From assembly GCA_023667145.1 (NCBI GenBank), contig JAMPAQ010000002.1, forward strand, positions 40,574 through 104,573: DNA of 64,000 nt, read 5' to 3'. Of this stretch, positions 8,402 through 17,014 are shown piece by piece. The notes under the pieces are model-generated. The model was given only the letters and a program-made list of their open reading frames with translations. It did no database searches and was not told where the DNA came from. Within the stretch, counting starts at the first letter, position 1, and every line of letters starts with the position of its first letter. The DNA is from Pseudoflavonifractor sp. (GTDB lineage Bacteria; Bacteroidota; Bacteroidia; Bacteroidales; Muribaculaceae). A program made the position numbers and the translations under genes.

Positions 8402-9091
8402 ATGGCGGTTATATTAAACATAGAGACATCAACCGATGTGTGCTCGGTGGCGGTTACCGCCGAGGGTATGGTACTGCGACACTACGAGCGCGGCGGCGGA
8501 CAGAACCACGCGGCGCTGCTGAGTGGATTTATCAAGGAATGTCTTGATTTCATAGCCGAGCGCGAGATGAGCCTCGACGCTATAGCTGTCAGCATAGGGC
8601 CCGGCAGCTATACGGGGCTACGCATCGGGCTGTCGGAGGCCAAGGGCCTCGCCTATGCGCTCGACCTGCCACTGATAGGCATCCCCACGCTACAGATAAT
8701 GACCGTAGGAGTCATGTTCAACCGCTGGATCGACGAGGACGTGCTGTTTGCCCCGATGATTGACGCACGGCGCATGGAGGTCTACACCTCAGTGCTTGAC
8801 ATGGGACTGACACCCCTGCTTGCCGACACCCCGATGATACTTGACGAGAACAGCTACCGGGAGTATCTCGATGAGAAGCCCGTCCTGTTCTTTGGCAACG
8901 GCAGCGACAAGTTCAATGGAATAGTCAGCCACCCCAACGCCCGGTTTATCCCCGGCATCAAGCCGCTGGCCGCCGACATGCTCGCGCTGTCGGAACGGGC
9001 CTACAGCCGCCGCGACTTCATGGACCTGGCCTACTCGACTCCCGAATATCTCAAGGAGTTTCAGGCGACCAAACCGAAGCGTCCTTTCTGA
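8402..9091 (+). CDS. tsaB: tRNA threonylcarbamoyladenosine biosynthesis protein TsaB
   Basis: TsaB is the ASKHA-fold partner of TsaD in the TsaBDE complex that transfers threonylcarbamoyl to A37 of ANN-decoding tRNAs. The N-terminus MAVILNIETSTDVCSVAV is the family's phosphate-1-like strand-loop, and GPGSYTGLRIGL is its diagnostic motif. The 229-residue length fits. An in-frame ATG at 8378 would add eight residues, but the promoter box ends at 8376, so transcripts probably begin after it. The C-terminus (EYLKEFQATKPKR) is typical of Bacteroidetes TsaB. The gene is monocistronic and convergent with the acyltransferase. Confidence 0.93.
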   Translation: MAVILNIETSTDVCSVAVTAEGMVLRHYERGGGQNHAALLSGFIKECLDFIAEREMSLDAIAVSIGPGSYTGLRIGLSEAKGLAYALDLPLIGIPTLQIMTVGVMFNRWIDEDVLFAPMIDARRMEVYTSVLDMGLTPLLADTPMILDENSYREYLDEKPVLFFGNGSDKFNGIVSHPNARFIPGIKPLAADMLALSERAYSRRDFMDLAYSTPEYLKEFQATKPKRPF

Positions 9092-9123
9092 CGACCGACA
9101 GCCATGCCACAGTCAGCATAGCA

Positions 9124-10140
9124 TCAGGGAAACAGATACCGGCCAATGACAGGTATCCTCTTGGTGAGGTACACGATGGCAAAGCAGAGCAGATAATTGA
9201 GCGGGATGAAGCCGACACGATAGAGCAGACTGTCGACCGACACGGGGAGCATCCGCTGCTCAAGCGTGAGGACGACGATGTGAAGCAGGTAAATGCCGAG
9301 GCTGCATGACGACAGCACCGTGAGCGACTTGGCCACCCGAGGCGAAAGCGTGCGCGGGAAGTAATCCTTGACAAGGACAAACACGGCAATCGCCGGGATT
9401 ATTGAGGTGAAATAATAGTAGCCGAACATGCCTTTGAACAATCCGGCGCCGGATTGTGACACGATCAGTGTCACAAAATACCGCAGGCACCAGCACGCCA
9501 CGGCCAAGGCAAATATAACGCCCGAATACCTTACCCGTCCCCGCGTCTCCTTATAAAGGAATCCAAGTATGGCAAACAGCACCGGGCCCGCCATGGCATT
9601 CTGCATCGACTTGACGGGTGCCACCCCGGCCCACGACAGCAAGGGGTCGATGACCCCGGTCACTACAAATATCAGGACAGCCAAATAGATGAGTGTCTTG
9701 CGGCAATCACGCAACATCGACAGCACCGGCATCAACAGATATATGCCAAACAACGGTATGAAAAACCAATAGACCGGCTGATAGGTCGTGTGGACTATAC
9801 CATCGGCTATGTGAAACGGCGACAGGTCGGTATCCTTGCCCGAGACATACAGCAGCGCGACCCATACCAATGACCAAATGAGGAACGGCACGACCGCACG
9901 ATTGAAACGATGGATAAAAAACTCCCTCGTGCCGTAGCGCTCACGATATCTCATCAGCGTCGCCCCCGACAGCATGAAAAACACCGGGACAGCCCAATAA
10001 CACACTACTTCTACTATCAAGGCCTGCCACCAGCTGCTGTCGGCTGCGTAGCGGTGCACAATAAGATTGTGATGGAGGGCGAGCATAGCCATACACGCTA
10101 TGACATTCAGGAAATCAAAATAGTAGACTCTTTCTTTCAT
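9124..10140 (-). CDS. Acyltransferase family membrane protein (acyltransferase 3 type)
   Basis: This is a multi-spanning inner-membrane protein of about 338 residues with around ten hydrophobic segments. It opens with the family-typical YYFDFLNVIACMAMLALHHN, which holds the conserved His of PF01757 acyltransferases. These enzymes O-acetylate or otherwise acylate surface sugars or lipids. The acceptor here cannot be inferred because neighbours are housekeeping genes. An in-frame ATG five codons upstream (10155) is also possible; both lie downstream of the -7 box at 10194-10201. It is divergent from asnB. Confidence 0.85.
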   Translation of the reverse strand: MKERVYYFDFLNVIACMAMLALHHNLIVHRYAADSSWWQALIVEVVCYWAVPVFFMLSGATLMRYRERYGTREFFIHRFNRAVVPFLIWSLVWVALLYVSGKDTDLSPFHIADGIVHTTYQPVYWFFIPLFGIYLLMPVLSMLRDCRKTLIYLAVLIFVVTGVIDPLLSWAGVAPVKSMQNAMAGPVLFAILGFLYKETRGRVRYSGVIFALAVACWCLRYFVTLIVSQSGAGLFKGMFGYYYFTSIIPAIAVFVLVKDYFPRTLSPRVAKSLTVLSSCSLGIYLLHIVVLTLEQRMLPVSVDSLLYRVGFIPLNYLLCFAIVYLTKRIPVIGRYLFP

Positions 10141-10193
10141 CGTTGGTCGATACATTATATCATCGTCGGACTGCGGTGTCCGATTGATGTCTG

Positions 10194-10201
10194 CAAAGAT
10201 A
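10194..10201 (-). promoter_or_regulatory. -7 box of the acyltransferase gene
   Basis: The minus strand reads TATCTTTG (TAnnTTTG). The predicted start is near 10188, which fits a leader of 30-50 nt. Confidence 0.55.
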
Positions 10202-10282
10202 CAAAAACAGCCCGAGAATATACCGCCAAAATATTTTTGCTAAATTTTATCGAAAAACGCTTGCATTTTGACGTATTATATT

Positions 10283-10290
10283 TAACTTTG
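10283..10290 (+). promoter_or_regulatory. -7 box of asnB
   Basis: TAACTTTG matches TAnnTTTG, and a TTG at 10261-10263 lies 19 bp upstream as a -33 candidate. The leader to the asnB ATG would be about 35 nt. Confidence 0.65.
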
Positions 10291-10330
10291 CAAGCATAAT
10301 GACAAACAAAACTACTAAGAGCTTACTATT

Positions 10331-11995
10331 ATGTGTGGAATTGTAGCAGTATTCGAGACAGAGGGTGACGTGGCGCGTCTGCGTCCCGACATATTGAAGA
10401 TGTCAAAGAAAATTCGTCACCGCGGACCTGACTGGTCGGGCATCTATTGCGGTAAGAACGCCATCCTGTCACACGAGCGCCTGTCAATCGTAGACCCCGA
10501 GTCGGGCGGCCAGCCGCTCAAGACAGCCGACGGCAAGGTGATACTCGCCGTCAACGGGGAGATATACAACCATCGAGAGATACGCGAGCGCTATGCGGGA
10601 AAATATGAGTTCCTGACCGGGAGCGATTGTGAGGTGATACTTGCCCTCTATCGCGACAAAGGACCTGACTTCCTCGAAGACCTCAACGGGATATTCGCGT
10701 TTGCCCTCTATGACGAGGAAAACGATTTTTACATGGTGGCCCGCGACCCCATAGGAGTGATACCTCTCTATATGGGCACCGACACTGAGGGTCACAAATA
10801 TTTCGCTTCCGAGCTCAAGGCGCTTGAGGGTAAATGTGATGTCATAGAGCCATTCCTGCCGGGACACGTCTACGACAGCCGCACGGGCGAGATGCGCCGG
10901 TGGTACACCCGCGACTGGGAGAGCTATGACTCTGTGAAAGATAACACCACCTCCATTCCACAGTTGAGGGAGGCGCTGGAAGATGCCGTCAAGCGGCAAC
11001 TGATGAGCGATGTCCCATACGGCGTGCTGCTGTCGGGCGGTCTCGACTCCTCGATAATATCAGCGATTGCCGCCAAGTATGCTCCCAACCGCATTGAGAC
11101 CGATGGTAAACAGGAGGCATGGTGGCCGAGACTCCACTCATTTGCCGTCGGACTCAAGGGCGCGCCCGACCTTGCCGCCGCCCGCAAGGTGGCCGAGCAT
11201 ATCGGCACAGTGCACCATGAGATAAACTATACCGTCCAGGAAGGTCTCGACGCGATACGCGACGTGATATACTACATCGAGACCTACGACGTGACTACCG
11301 TCCGCGCCTCTACACCGATGTACCTGCTTGCCCGCGTCATCAAGTCTATGGGCATAAAGATGGTGCTCTCGGGCGAGGGTGCCGACGAGATATTCGGTGG
11401 ATACCTCTATTTCCACAAGGCTCCCGACGCGAGGGCGTTCCACGAGGAGACCGTACGCAAACTCTCCAAGCTCCACCTCTACGACTGTCTGCGTGCCAAC
11501 AAGTCACTGTCGGCATGGGGTGTCGAGGGACGCGTGCCGTTCCTTGACAAGGAGTTTCTCGACGTGGCCATGCGGCTCAACCCAGCCGACAAGATGGCCG
11601 GCAACGGCAAGATGGAGAAGTGGGTACTCCGTAAGGCTTTCGAGGACATGATTCCCGAGGAAATCGCCTGGCGGCAGAAGGAGCAGTTCTCCGATGGCGT
11701 GGGATACTCGTGGATTGACTCGCTCAAGGCCATCACATCGTCACAGGTGACCGACGAGATGATGAAGAACGCCCATCGCCGTTTCCCGGTCAACACCCCG
11801 ATGAACAAGGAGGAATACTTCTACCGCAGCATCTACGAGGAGCACTTCCCGTCGGCCACCGCAGCCGCTTGTGTCCCCTCTGTCCCCTCTGTGGCTTGCA
11901 GCACTGCCGAGGCCCTCGCCTGGGACATCTCGTTCCAGAACATGAACGACCCCTCAGGCCGCGCCGTCAAAAGCGTCCACCAGCAAGCCTACTGA
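10331..11995 (+). CDS. asnB: Asparagine synthase B (glutamine-hydrolysing)
   Basis: AsnB makes asparagine from aspartate, ATP and glutamine-derived ammonia. The start MCGIVAVFE exposes the nucleophilic Cys2 of the class-II glutaminase domain (about 1-190), which has RHRGPDWSG and the NGEIYNH motif. The synthetase domain has the PP-loop SGGLDSS at 235-241 and the LSGEGADEIFGGYLYFHKAP segment. The 554-residue length agrees with E. coli AsnB. A hairpin terminator follows 26 bp after the stop codon. The gene stands alone behind its own promoter. Confidence 0.97.
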   Translation: MCGIVAVFETEGDVARLRPDILKMSKKIRHRGPDWSGIYCGKNAILSHERLSIVDPESGGQPLKTADGKVILAVNGEIYNHREIRERYAGKYEFLTGSDCEVILALYRDKGPDFLEDLNGIFAFALYDEENDFYMVARDPIGVIPLYMGTDTEGHKYFASELKALEGKCDVIEPFLPGHVYDSRTGEMRRWYTRDWESYDSVKDNTTSIPQLREALEDAVKRQLMSDVPYGVLLSGGLDSSIISAIAAKYAPNRIETDGKQEAWWPRLHSFAVGLKGAPDLAAARKVAEHIGTVHHEINYTVQEGLDAIRDVIYYIETYDVTTVRASTPMYLLARVIKSMGIKMVLSGEGADEIFGGYLYFHKAPDARAFHEETVRKLSKLHLYDCLRANKSLSAWGVEGRVPFLDKEFLDVAMRLNPADKMAGNGKMEKWVLRKAFEDMIPEEIAWRQKEQFSDGVGYSWIDSLKAITSSQVTDEMMKNAHRRFPVNTPMNKEEYFYRSIYEEHFPSATAAACVPSVPSVACSTAEALAWDISFQNMNDPSGRAVKSVHQQAY

Positions 11996-12020
11996 CACGC
12001 CACACAATCCTATGACCAGC

Positions 12021-12066
12021 ATCCCCGGCCTCGGCTTCCACAGCCCCCGCCGGGGATACGTTTTTC
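12021..12066 (+). terminator. Rho-independent terminator of asnB
   Basis: ATCCCCGGC (12021-12029) pairs perfectly with GCCGGGGAT (12049-12057), followed by ACG and a T-run. It lies 26 bp after the asnB stop. Confidence 0.75.
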
Positions 12067-12317
12067 CATAAGCTACATACTTACACTTTGGAGCTATGAG
12101 AACCGCAAAAACGACATTGAGGAATTACCCAATGACATAGTCTCTGCTGAGCAAGTGAAACACACATAACACAATTTGTAGATGCTATAGGCAAGCAACG
12201 GAGCAAAACAACACGTTGATTGAATAGCGAACATATCCTTAACAATCGTTACGCTCGGGATATTATCAGCATTTTTGTCAATCGGTAGTCACTGTTGGAT
12301 AATTTTATACAATTGAA

Positions 12318-12353
12318 AAACAGGCTACACCATTCGACAGATGTAGCCTGTTT
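12318..12353 (-). terminator. Rho-independent terminator of the 1338-residue repeat protein gene
   Basis: AAACAGGCTACA and TGTAGCCTGTTT form a perfect 12-bp stem with a 12-nt loop. Read on the minus strand it is followed by a T-run. It lies 20 bp beyond the leftward gene's stop codon. Confidence 0.75.
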
Positions 12354-12372
12354 AATTCTCAATGATTATTGC

Positions 12373-15300
12373 TTACATCATTAACTTTAGAACTTTACCA
12401 TCGCTCAACTTAATAATGTATATTGAGTTTTTACAAAGGAGGAATTCTTCGTATTCAGACATGTTACTTTTTTCTGCAACTAATAGTCCACTTAGATCAT
12501 AAATATAGCAAGAAAGATTTTTTCCATTTTCAATCTTAAGAGCAGAACCCTCTGCAAAGACTCTTACAATATCCGAGTCAGTTGTATCAATACCAGAATA
12601 TCCATTCTCAGAAACACTAAATCTTAATGTCGCGCCATAGAGTACATCACCAGTCTCAGTTCTAACAAATGCGCGGACTGCATAATTGCCGCTTGCTAAT
12701 TCTCCACTTGAGAATGTATGCAGCATTGATTCGTCTGTGGTAATTGTTACAGCGTTGTGCGGTGCGTATGCCCTGAATGATTGTTGACCTACCTGCCAAT
12801 ACTCATATCCTTGGCTTACTATTGTTTCAGAGCCAGCTATATAATACCCACATAGAATCAAGGCATTGTTTTCCCTATCTGTCCTGAATACCGTATAAAC
12901 CGTCGCCGGATAATATATGAACTCCGATTCTGTTCTGAATGTTTTCCAATCATTCGATGCGTAAATTTCATCACGATAGCGCACAGCGGTACGATATTGG
13001 TAATCTGTGTTGGGTTCAAGCATACCATTGACAAGCGTAACTGAAATCTCTCCATCCTCATGTTTTACACCCTTTGTAAATGCGGGGGCCGATTGCCAAC
13101 CTTCCATCTGCTTCCATTGGAATCCAAACTCTGCTGAACTGTATGCATCACATTCTATCTCTCCGCCCATTGTTGCTGAACGATTAGATATGTTAGAAAC
13201 ACTATGGGTAGAAGTAGATATTACTTTAGTTGTAAACGATTTCGGAGATGAATAAACCCGTCCACCCTCAACTGTCTCAACATAACTTCTGCAAGAATAT
13301 GTTCTGTTTGGAATCAATTCAGTAAGGACACGTTCTCCTGATTTAAGATCCGAATTTATATTTTCGTTGGAAAATTCAAACCCAGAACAAACAAAAGTAG
13401 CATCTCCGACATAGGAAGACCAGGAAACTTTCGCAGCCGTCTGATAAGATTCAGGAATAGATATGCTTGAAGATACAAATTTAGTAGTGAACTTAAAGGG
13501 ATTATTAGCCGAATTTGCAATCCATGAAGATTCAACTCCATTAACCTTTGCATATATTGTTACTGAATATGAATTTCCTGGTGTTAAACTTGCAAGATTC
13601 CGTTCCCCAGAATACGGTAGGATTTCATCGTAGTTCAGGCGGTATCTTATGTCCGTTATCTTGGCATTCCCAGAGTCAAAAGACACTTTCATTTTTGCTT
13701 TTGTCTGAGTAATTTCAGAGAATGACACGTTGACATTAACTGGTCGAGTTCTATATTCAAACCATGAATAGTCTGATGTGATTTCTTTTAGAAGTGGACA
13801 GTATCGCTCATTCACAAGACCTCTAAATCTTATGTTATATTGATGGTTAGGAGTAAGATTATTTAGCGTTAATGTATTTCCGCAAATTGAATAGGCTTGT
13901 GTGTCTTGAACTGAATTTGCAAGAGCATACTCGATTTGAGAAACGATAGCATCTCCTTCTTGTGTAGCATCAAGTTCTAAAGAAATAGATGTCTGCGTGA
14001 TATTTTTTACTGTAGCCTCTATCATAGCTCTGTCCGTTCCAGCAAAGTCCCATTCCAAATTTTTAGAACTTGTAAAATAAGTCTTTTGTCCATCAATTCT
14101 TGCGTATGCTCTCCATCTAATTCCCATATATGGAGCAAGGCTGGTTATTACTGTCTTAAGTTCTTTGCCATTTGGAGTAATGGGAACATCAATTACATCT
14201 GATTTAACAAATGAATCAGCATTCTCTGAGAATCCATCTGAATCAATGAAATATTCAAATCCATAATTGTCAACCGTAATGTCGTCATCGACATCAGACA
14301 AGGTTGCCTCTAATGTTATAGTCGTTTGAGTTCTATTAGATTCGCATTTGGTAAAATAGGAGTCCAATGTCGTAAATTCCAAAATATCAGAATATATCAC
14401 ATCGCATCCAGCCGGTTGAACATAAGTACGTGCTTGATAGGTAGTACCCATTTCCAAATTATTTTTAACAAGAATATATATTGAATCGATGCCTACATCT
14501 TCAACCTCCTCCCAAGTATATATGTCCTTTTTCCTGAACTGCATTCCACGAGTGTAGATGTCGGCATCTCCATAAGTTATATCACCCGTCAATATAACTT
14601 TATGTTGACTAAGCTTAGTAATTACTGGTTTATTAGGAATCACTTTTAGTGTTGTATATTGACATATATCACTATACATGGTATCACATCCTATAGGGGT
14701 TGCATAGGCTCTAAAGTCATATTTTGTATTTGGTCTTAAACGATTAATAATTTCAGACAAAGAAGTGTTCTCAATAGATTTCGGGAAATCAATCCATGAA
14801 GTGCCTTCGGAAATTTTGTATTGTAAGCCCAAATTAAGTAACTCAGAATCGCCCTTATCAATTTCCGCTTGAATAGCAATAGACCCTTGTGTAATTAATG
14901 TCGAGGTGGGCATGCCCACTATAATATTGAGCGTGCTAAAGTATGTCCATTCACTTGAAATACCGTTCCAGGCCTTATCTAACGAACTAGTAAAATTAGG
15001 GAATATATTTGCTCTAATTTGATATTTATGGTTAGGTAAAAGATTTGACAAAAAAATATCACTTAAAACTTCAGATTCATTAAAAGTCTTATTCCATGAA
15101 GATTCCCTTTCAAGCACACAATCGCCAAACCTGACAAATTGCCCCTTTTGACCGTCACTACTCCAAGAAATATAATGTTCCCCTGGATCTATTATGTACT
15201 CAAAATAATCTAAGCTCAATTCATTACTTGTAGCCTCGTATGAGCCAACAATTTCGCCGTCAACATAGAATTTAATCTTAGCATTTTTAGAGGATACACC

Positions 15301-16389
15301 TCTAGCTCCCCATAAAAATTTTATGCGAAATGGTTCGTTAATCTTTATGGATGACCCAAACAGATATCCAGTAATATTACCATCAAAGTTGGAATACGCA
15401 AACGTTCCTTCTTCATTATCATTACCACCGAGAACACCGACAAATGAACCATCCAATAATGATGTTTCTAAATAACTAAATATATACTTTCCCATAACTC
15501 CACCATCGGAATAACTGCCATCCCGAAATGTACTCACTTCAATAGTTGGAGATACATTGTTGTCTCCATAACTAAATGTAGGTATAATATGAGCGGTAGT
15601 TTGGGTAACTGTGTTAATTGAAATATCAGCAAATTCAGTACTAAAGGATGGAGTTACAAAAGTTTTCAGTAAACTATAACGAGTGTCATCGATATCATTT
15701 GAATATGCCCTATAGACATAAGATTGCCCTGGGTAAAGGGTCCTAATTTCTACAGATGAATCATACGAATCTATTTTAATCCATTCATTAGAAGTAGTAT
15801 TAGGAATATAAATATTTTTTAGTCTCGCTAAATCAAGTCCGATGTTAGTTTCACTTTTTTTTACATACTTCCATATTAAGGAATGTTCACCTTTGGGTAT
15901 TGTGTAGCTTACTTTTGTAAAATCAATAAGCCCTGATATTGAACCGAGTTCATTTCCATCCACACAGAAAGATAATACACCAATGTTGTCTTCCGAATCA
16001 ACGGCCCATTCAAAGCTTACTTCGGAATCCTCGTAAAGTGTTACATTCGCGGAAATGGCGGAAGGTTGACCAACAGGAATTGACGTTTTGCTTTCGACCC
16101 AACCTTTCTCAGAACGAGCAGTCCACCCTGTTGCTGAATTTGTTTCTAATTGAACATGATCCGATAGTTCAGCAAGAGCAATTTTAGAAAATTCATCAAT
16201 TTCTGGTAATGTACCATACTTGTACTGAAAGCCATGTTCGGTACTGCCTTCAGGGAAATCGGCTGAAAGGGTTGCCTTAGTCTGTGTGATGTCTGATGCC
16301 TCATGGAGGACTATTTGTGCTGTTGATTGGGTGATGCAAACAATCAACAACACTAAAGACATCAACCATTTTTGATAAAGTTGTTTCAT
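12373..16389 (-). CDS. Large secreted protein of tandem fibronectin-III-like modules with a C-terminal sorting-like domain
   Basis: The 1338-residue product begins with a clear signal peptide (KWLMSLVLLIVCITQSTAQ, cleavage near residue 25). It then consists of about nine or ten modules of 75-150 residues. Each starts with an ITQT-A-L type strand (for example DITQTKATLSADF, TVTQTTAHIIPTF, NITQTSISLELDA, EITQTKAKMKVSF) and ends with a PN-xY-xRAY-...-Y or F-TT segment, the F/G strands of fibronectin-III-like folds. The first two modules carry inserts of about 110 residues with a DGE-GS...-PGEH/KGEH-..W pattern, probably beta-sandwich domains. The last 70 residues (VRVFAEGSALKIENG...YIYDLSG...Y.IKLSDGKVLKLMM) resemble type IX secretion C-terminal sorting domains. 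The gene is much AT-richer than its neighbours, which suggests recent acquisition. The function is unknown; an adhesin or surface role is inference. Confidence 0.75.
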   Translation of the reverse strand: MKQLYQKWLMSLVLLIVCITQSTAQIVLHEASDITQTKATLSADFPEGSTEHGFQYKYGTLPEIDEFSKIALAELSDHVQLETNSATGWTARSEKGWVESKTSIPVGQPSAISANVTLYEDSEVSFEWAVDSEDNIGVLSFCVDGNELGSISGLIDFTKVSYTIPKGEHSLIWKYVKKSETNIGLDLARLKNIYIPNTTSNEWIKIDSYDSSVEIRTLYPGQSYVYRAYSNDIDDTRYSLLKTFVTPSFSTEFADISINTVTQTTAHIIPTFSYGDNNVSPTIEVSTFRDGSYSDGGVMGKYIFSYLETSLLDGSFVGVLGGNDNEEGTFAYSNFDGNITGYLFGSSIKINEPFRIKFLWGARGVSSKNAKIKFYVDGEIVGSYEATSNELSLDYFEYIIDPGEHYISWSSDGQKGQFVRFGDCVLERESSWNKTFNESEVLSDIFLSNLLPNHKYQIRANIFPNFTSSLDKAWNGISSEWTYFSTLNIIVGMPTSTLITQGSIAIQAEIDKGDSELLNLGLQYKISEGTSWIDFPKSIENTSLSEIINRLRPNTKYDFRAYATPIGCDTMYSDICQYTTLKVIPNKPVITKLSQHKVILTGDITYGDADIYTRGMQFRKKDIYTWEEVEDVGIDSIYILVKNNLEMGTTYQARTYVQPAGCDVIYSDILEFTTLDSYFTKCESNRTQTTITLEATLSDVDDDITVDNYGFEYFIDSDGFSENADSFVKSDVIDVPITPNGKELKTVITSLAPYMGIRWRAYARIDGQKTYFTSSKNLEWDFAGTDRAMIEATVKNITQTSISLELDATQEGDAIVSQIEYALANSVQDTQAYSICGNTLTLNNLTPNHQYNIRFRGLVNERYCPLLKEITSDYSWFEYRTRPVNVNVSFSEITQTKAKMKVSFDSGNAKITDIRYRLNYDEILPYSGERNLASLTPGNSYSVTIYAKVNGVESSWIANSANNPFKFTTKFVSSSISIPESYQTAAKVSWSSYVGDATFVCSGFEFSNENINSDLKSGERVLTELIPNRTYSCRSYVETVEGGRVYSSPKSFTTKVISTSTHSVSNISNRSATMGGEIECDAYSSAEFGFQWKQMEGWQSAPAFTKGVKHEDGEISVTLVNGMLEPNTDYQYRTAVRYRDEIYASNDWKTFRTESEFIYYPATVYTVFRTDRENNALILCGYYIAGSETIVSQGYEYWQVGQQSFRAYAPHNAVTITTDESMLHTFSSGELASGNYAVRAFVRTETGDVLYGATLRFSVSENGYSGIDTTDSDIVRVFAEGSALKIENGKNLSCYIYDLSGLLVAEKSNMSEYEEFLLCKNSIYIIKLSDGKVLKLMM

Positions 16390-16456
16390 GAGTGAAGTCG
16401 TTCGCCCATACAGCTCCCCAGTAGGGCTTTGTTTTTGATTGGTTTATAAAGAAAGA

Positions 16457-16547
16457 GCGTGAGAGCCGTACCGTTTGCTCGTTCCACCCATCGAGGCTCT
16501 GGTATTGCCCATCGTAGCTGAACGAGCAAACTTGCAGAGCCTCACGC
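16457..16547 (-). other. Nested inverted repeats in the leader of the repeat-protein gene
   Basis: The inner arms GTTTGCTCGTTC (16473-16484) and GAACGAGCAAAC (16520-16531) are a perfect 12-bp match separated by 35 bp. The outer arms GCGTGAG (16457-16463) and CTCACGC (16541-16547) are a perfect 7-bp match. Exactly 9 bp separate inner and outer arms on both sides, so the whole folds as one stem with a symmetric 9x9 internal loop. It is likely an RNA structure, since a minus-strand promoter upstream would transcribe it. Confidence 0.7.
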
Positions 16548-16795
16548 AGAATATGTTATACCCCTATATCCAACGCTTCCACGTTAAATACAGGCAGAAT
16601 ATACATATCCATTAAGGCATCTACCGTTTGCTACATTCTTGGCTACGATTGAATTTACCAGATTCCGATGAGTCAAGAAAGAGCGCCAAGTAAACGCGTT
16701 TCGTATGTCTTTACCAAGGCTAAGCGCCAAGGCGATAACTTGCATTCCCACCCACATTGCCCATGACCGGGGCTCTGCGATGCGGTCTGCGATGG

Positions 16796-16803
16796 CAAAG
16801 TTA
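16796..16803 (-). promoter_or_regulatory. Probable promoter -7 box for the repeat-protein gene
   Basis: The minus strand reads TAACTTTG, with ATTG 19 bp upstream (16823-16826 on the plus strand) as -33. The predicted start at about 16789 leaves a 400-nt untranslated leader to the ATG at 16389. Confidence 0.5.
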
Positions 16804-17014
16804 ATTAAAAAATTTACATGTACAATATTTGTCTCTGCATCAATATCAAAATTTAAGAGTCGCGGAGTCATGAGACTGCTCTGCGGCTCTTATGACTCAA
16901 GAATCACAGTACTGAGCACTGACGGTATTGGCTACCGTCTTGGAGAGTTGCTACTGTTCTTAGTTATAGCCTACGTTTTGATGGCCTATTTGTTAGCGGG
17001 AGCGGGTGTTGAGG

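Larger units (their letters stand above)
11996..12372. other. Intergenic region between asnB and the large repeat protein
   Basis: These 377 bp separate two convergent genes. They contain the asnB terminator (12021-12066) and the terminator of the leftward gene (12318-12353). Between them is AT-rich sequence without a recognisable gene. The base composition drops here, marking the edge of the 12-17 kb accessory patch. Confidence 0.5.
16390..17014. other. Long AT-rich intergenic region upstream of the repeat-protein gene
   Basis: These 625 bp hold a minus-strand promoter (16796-16803) and nested inverted repeats (16457-16547) that would lie in a 400-nt leader of the repeat-protein mRNA. No credible open frame is seen. 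Short minus-strand frames lack start context and family resemblance. The stretch 16870-17014 contains nothing I can name. Confidence 0.5.

Noticed and set aside
16473-16531. Inverted repeats read as the ends of an invertible promoter (phase-variation switch)
   Set aside because: The enclosed 35 bp contains no promoter box in either orientation and no recombinase gene is nearby; a stable RNA stem is the simpler explanation.
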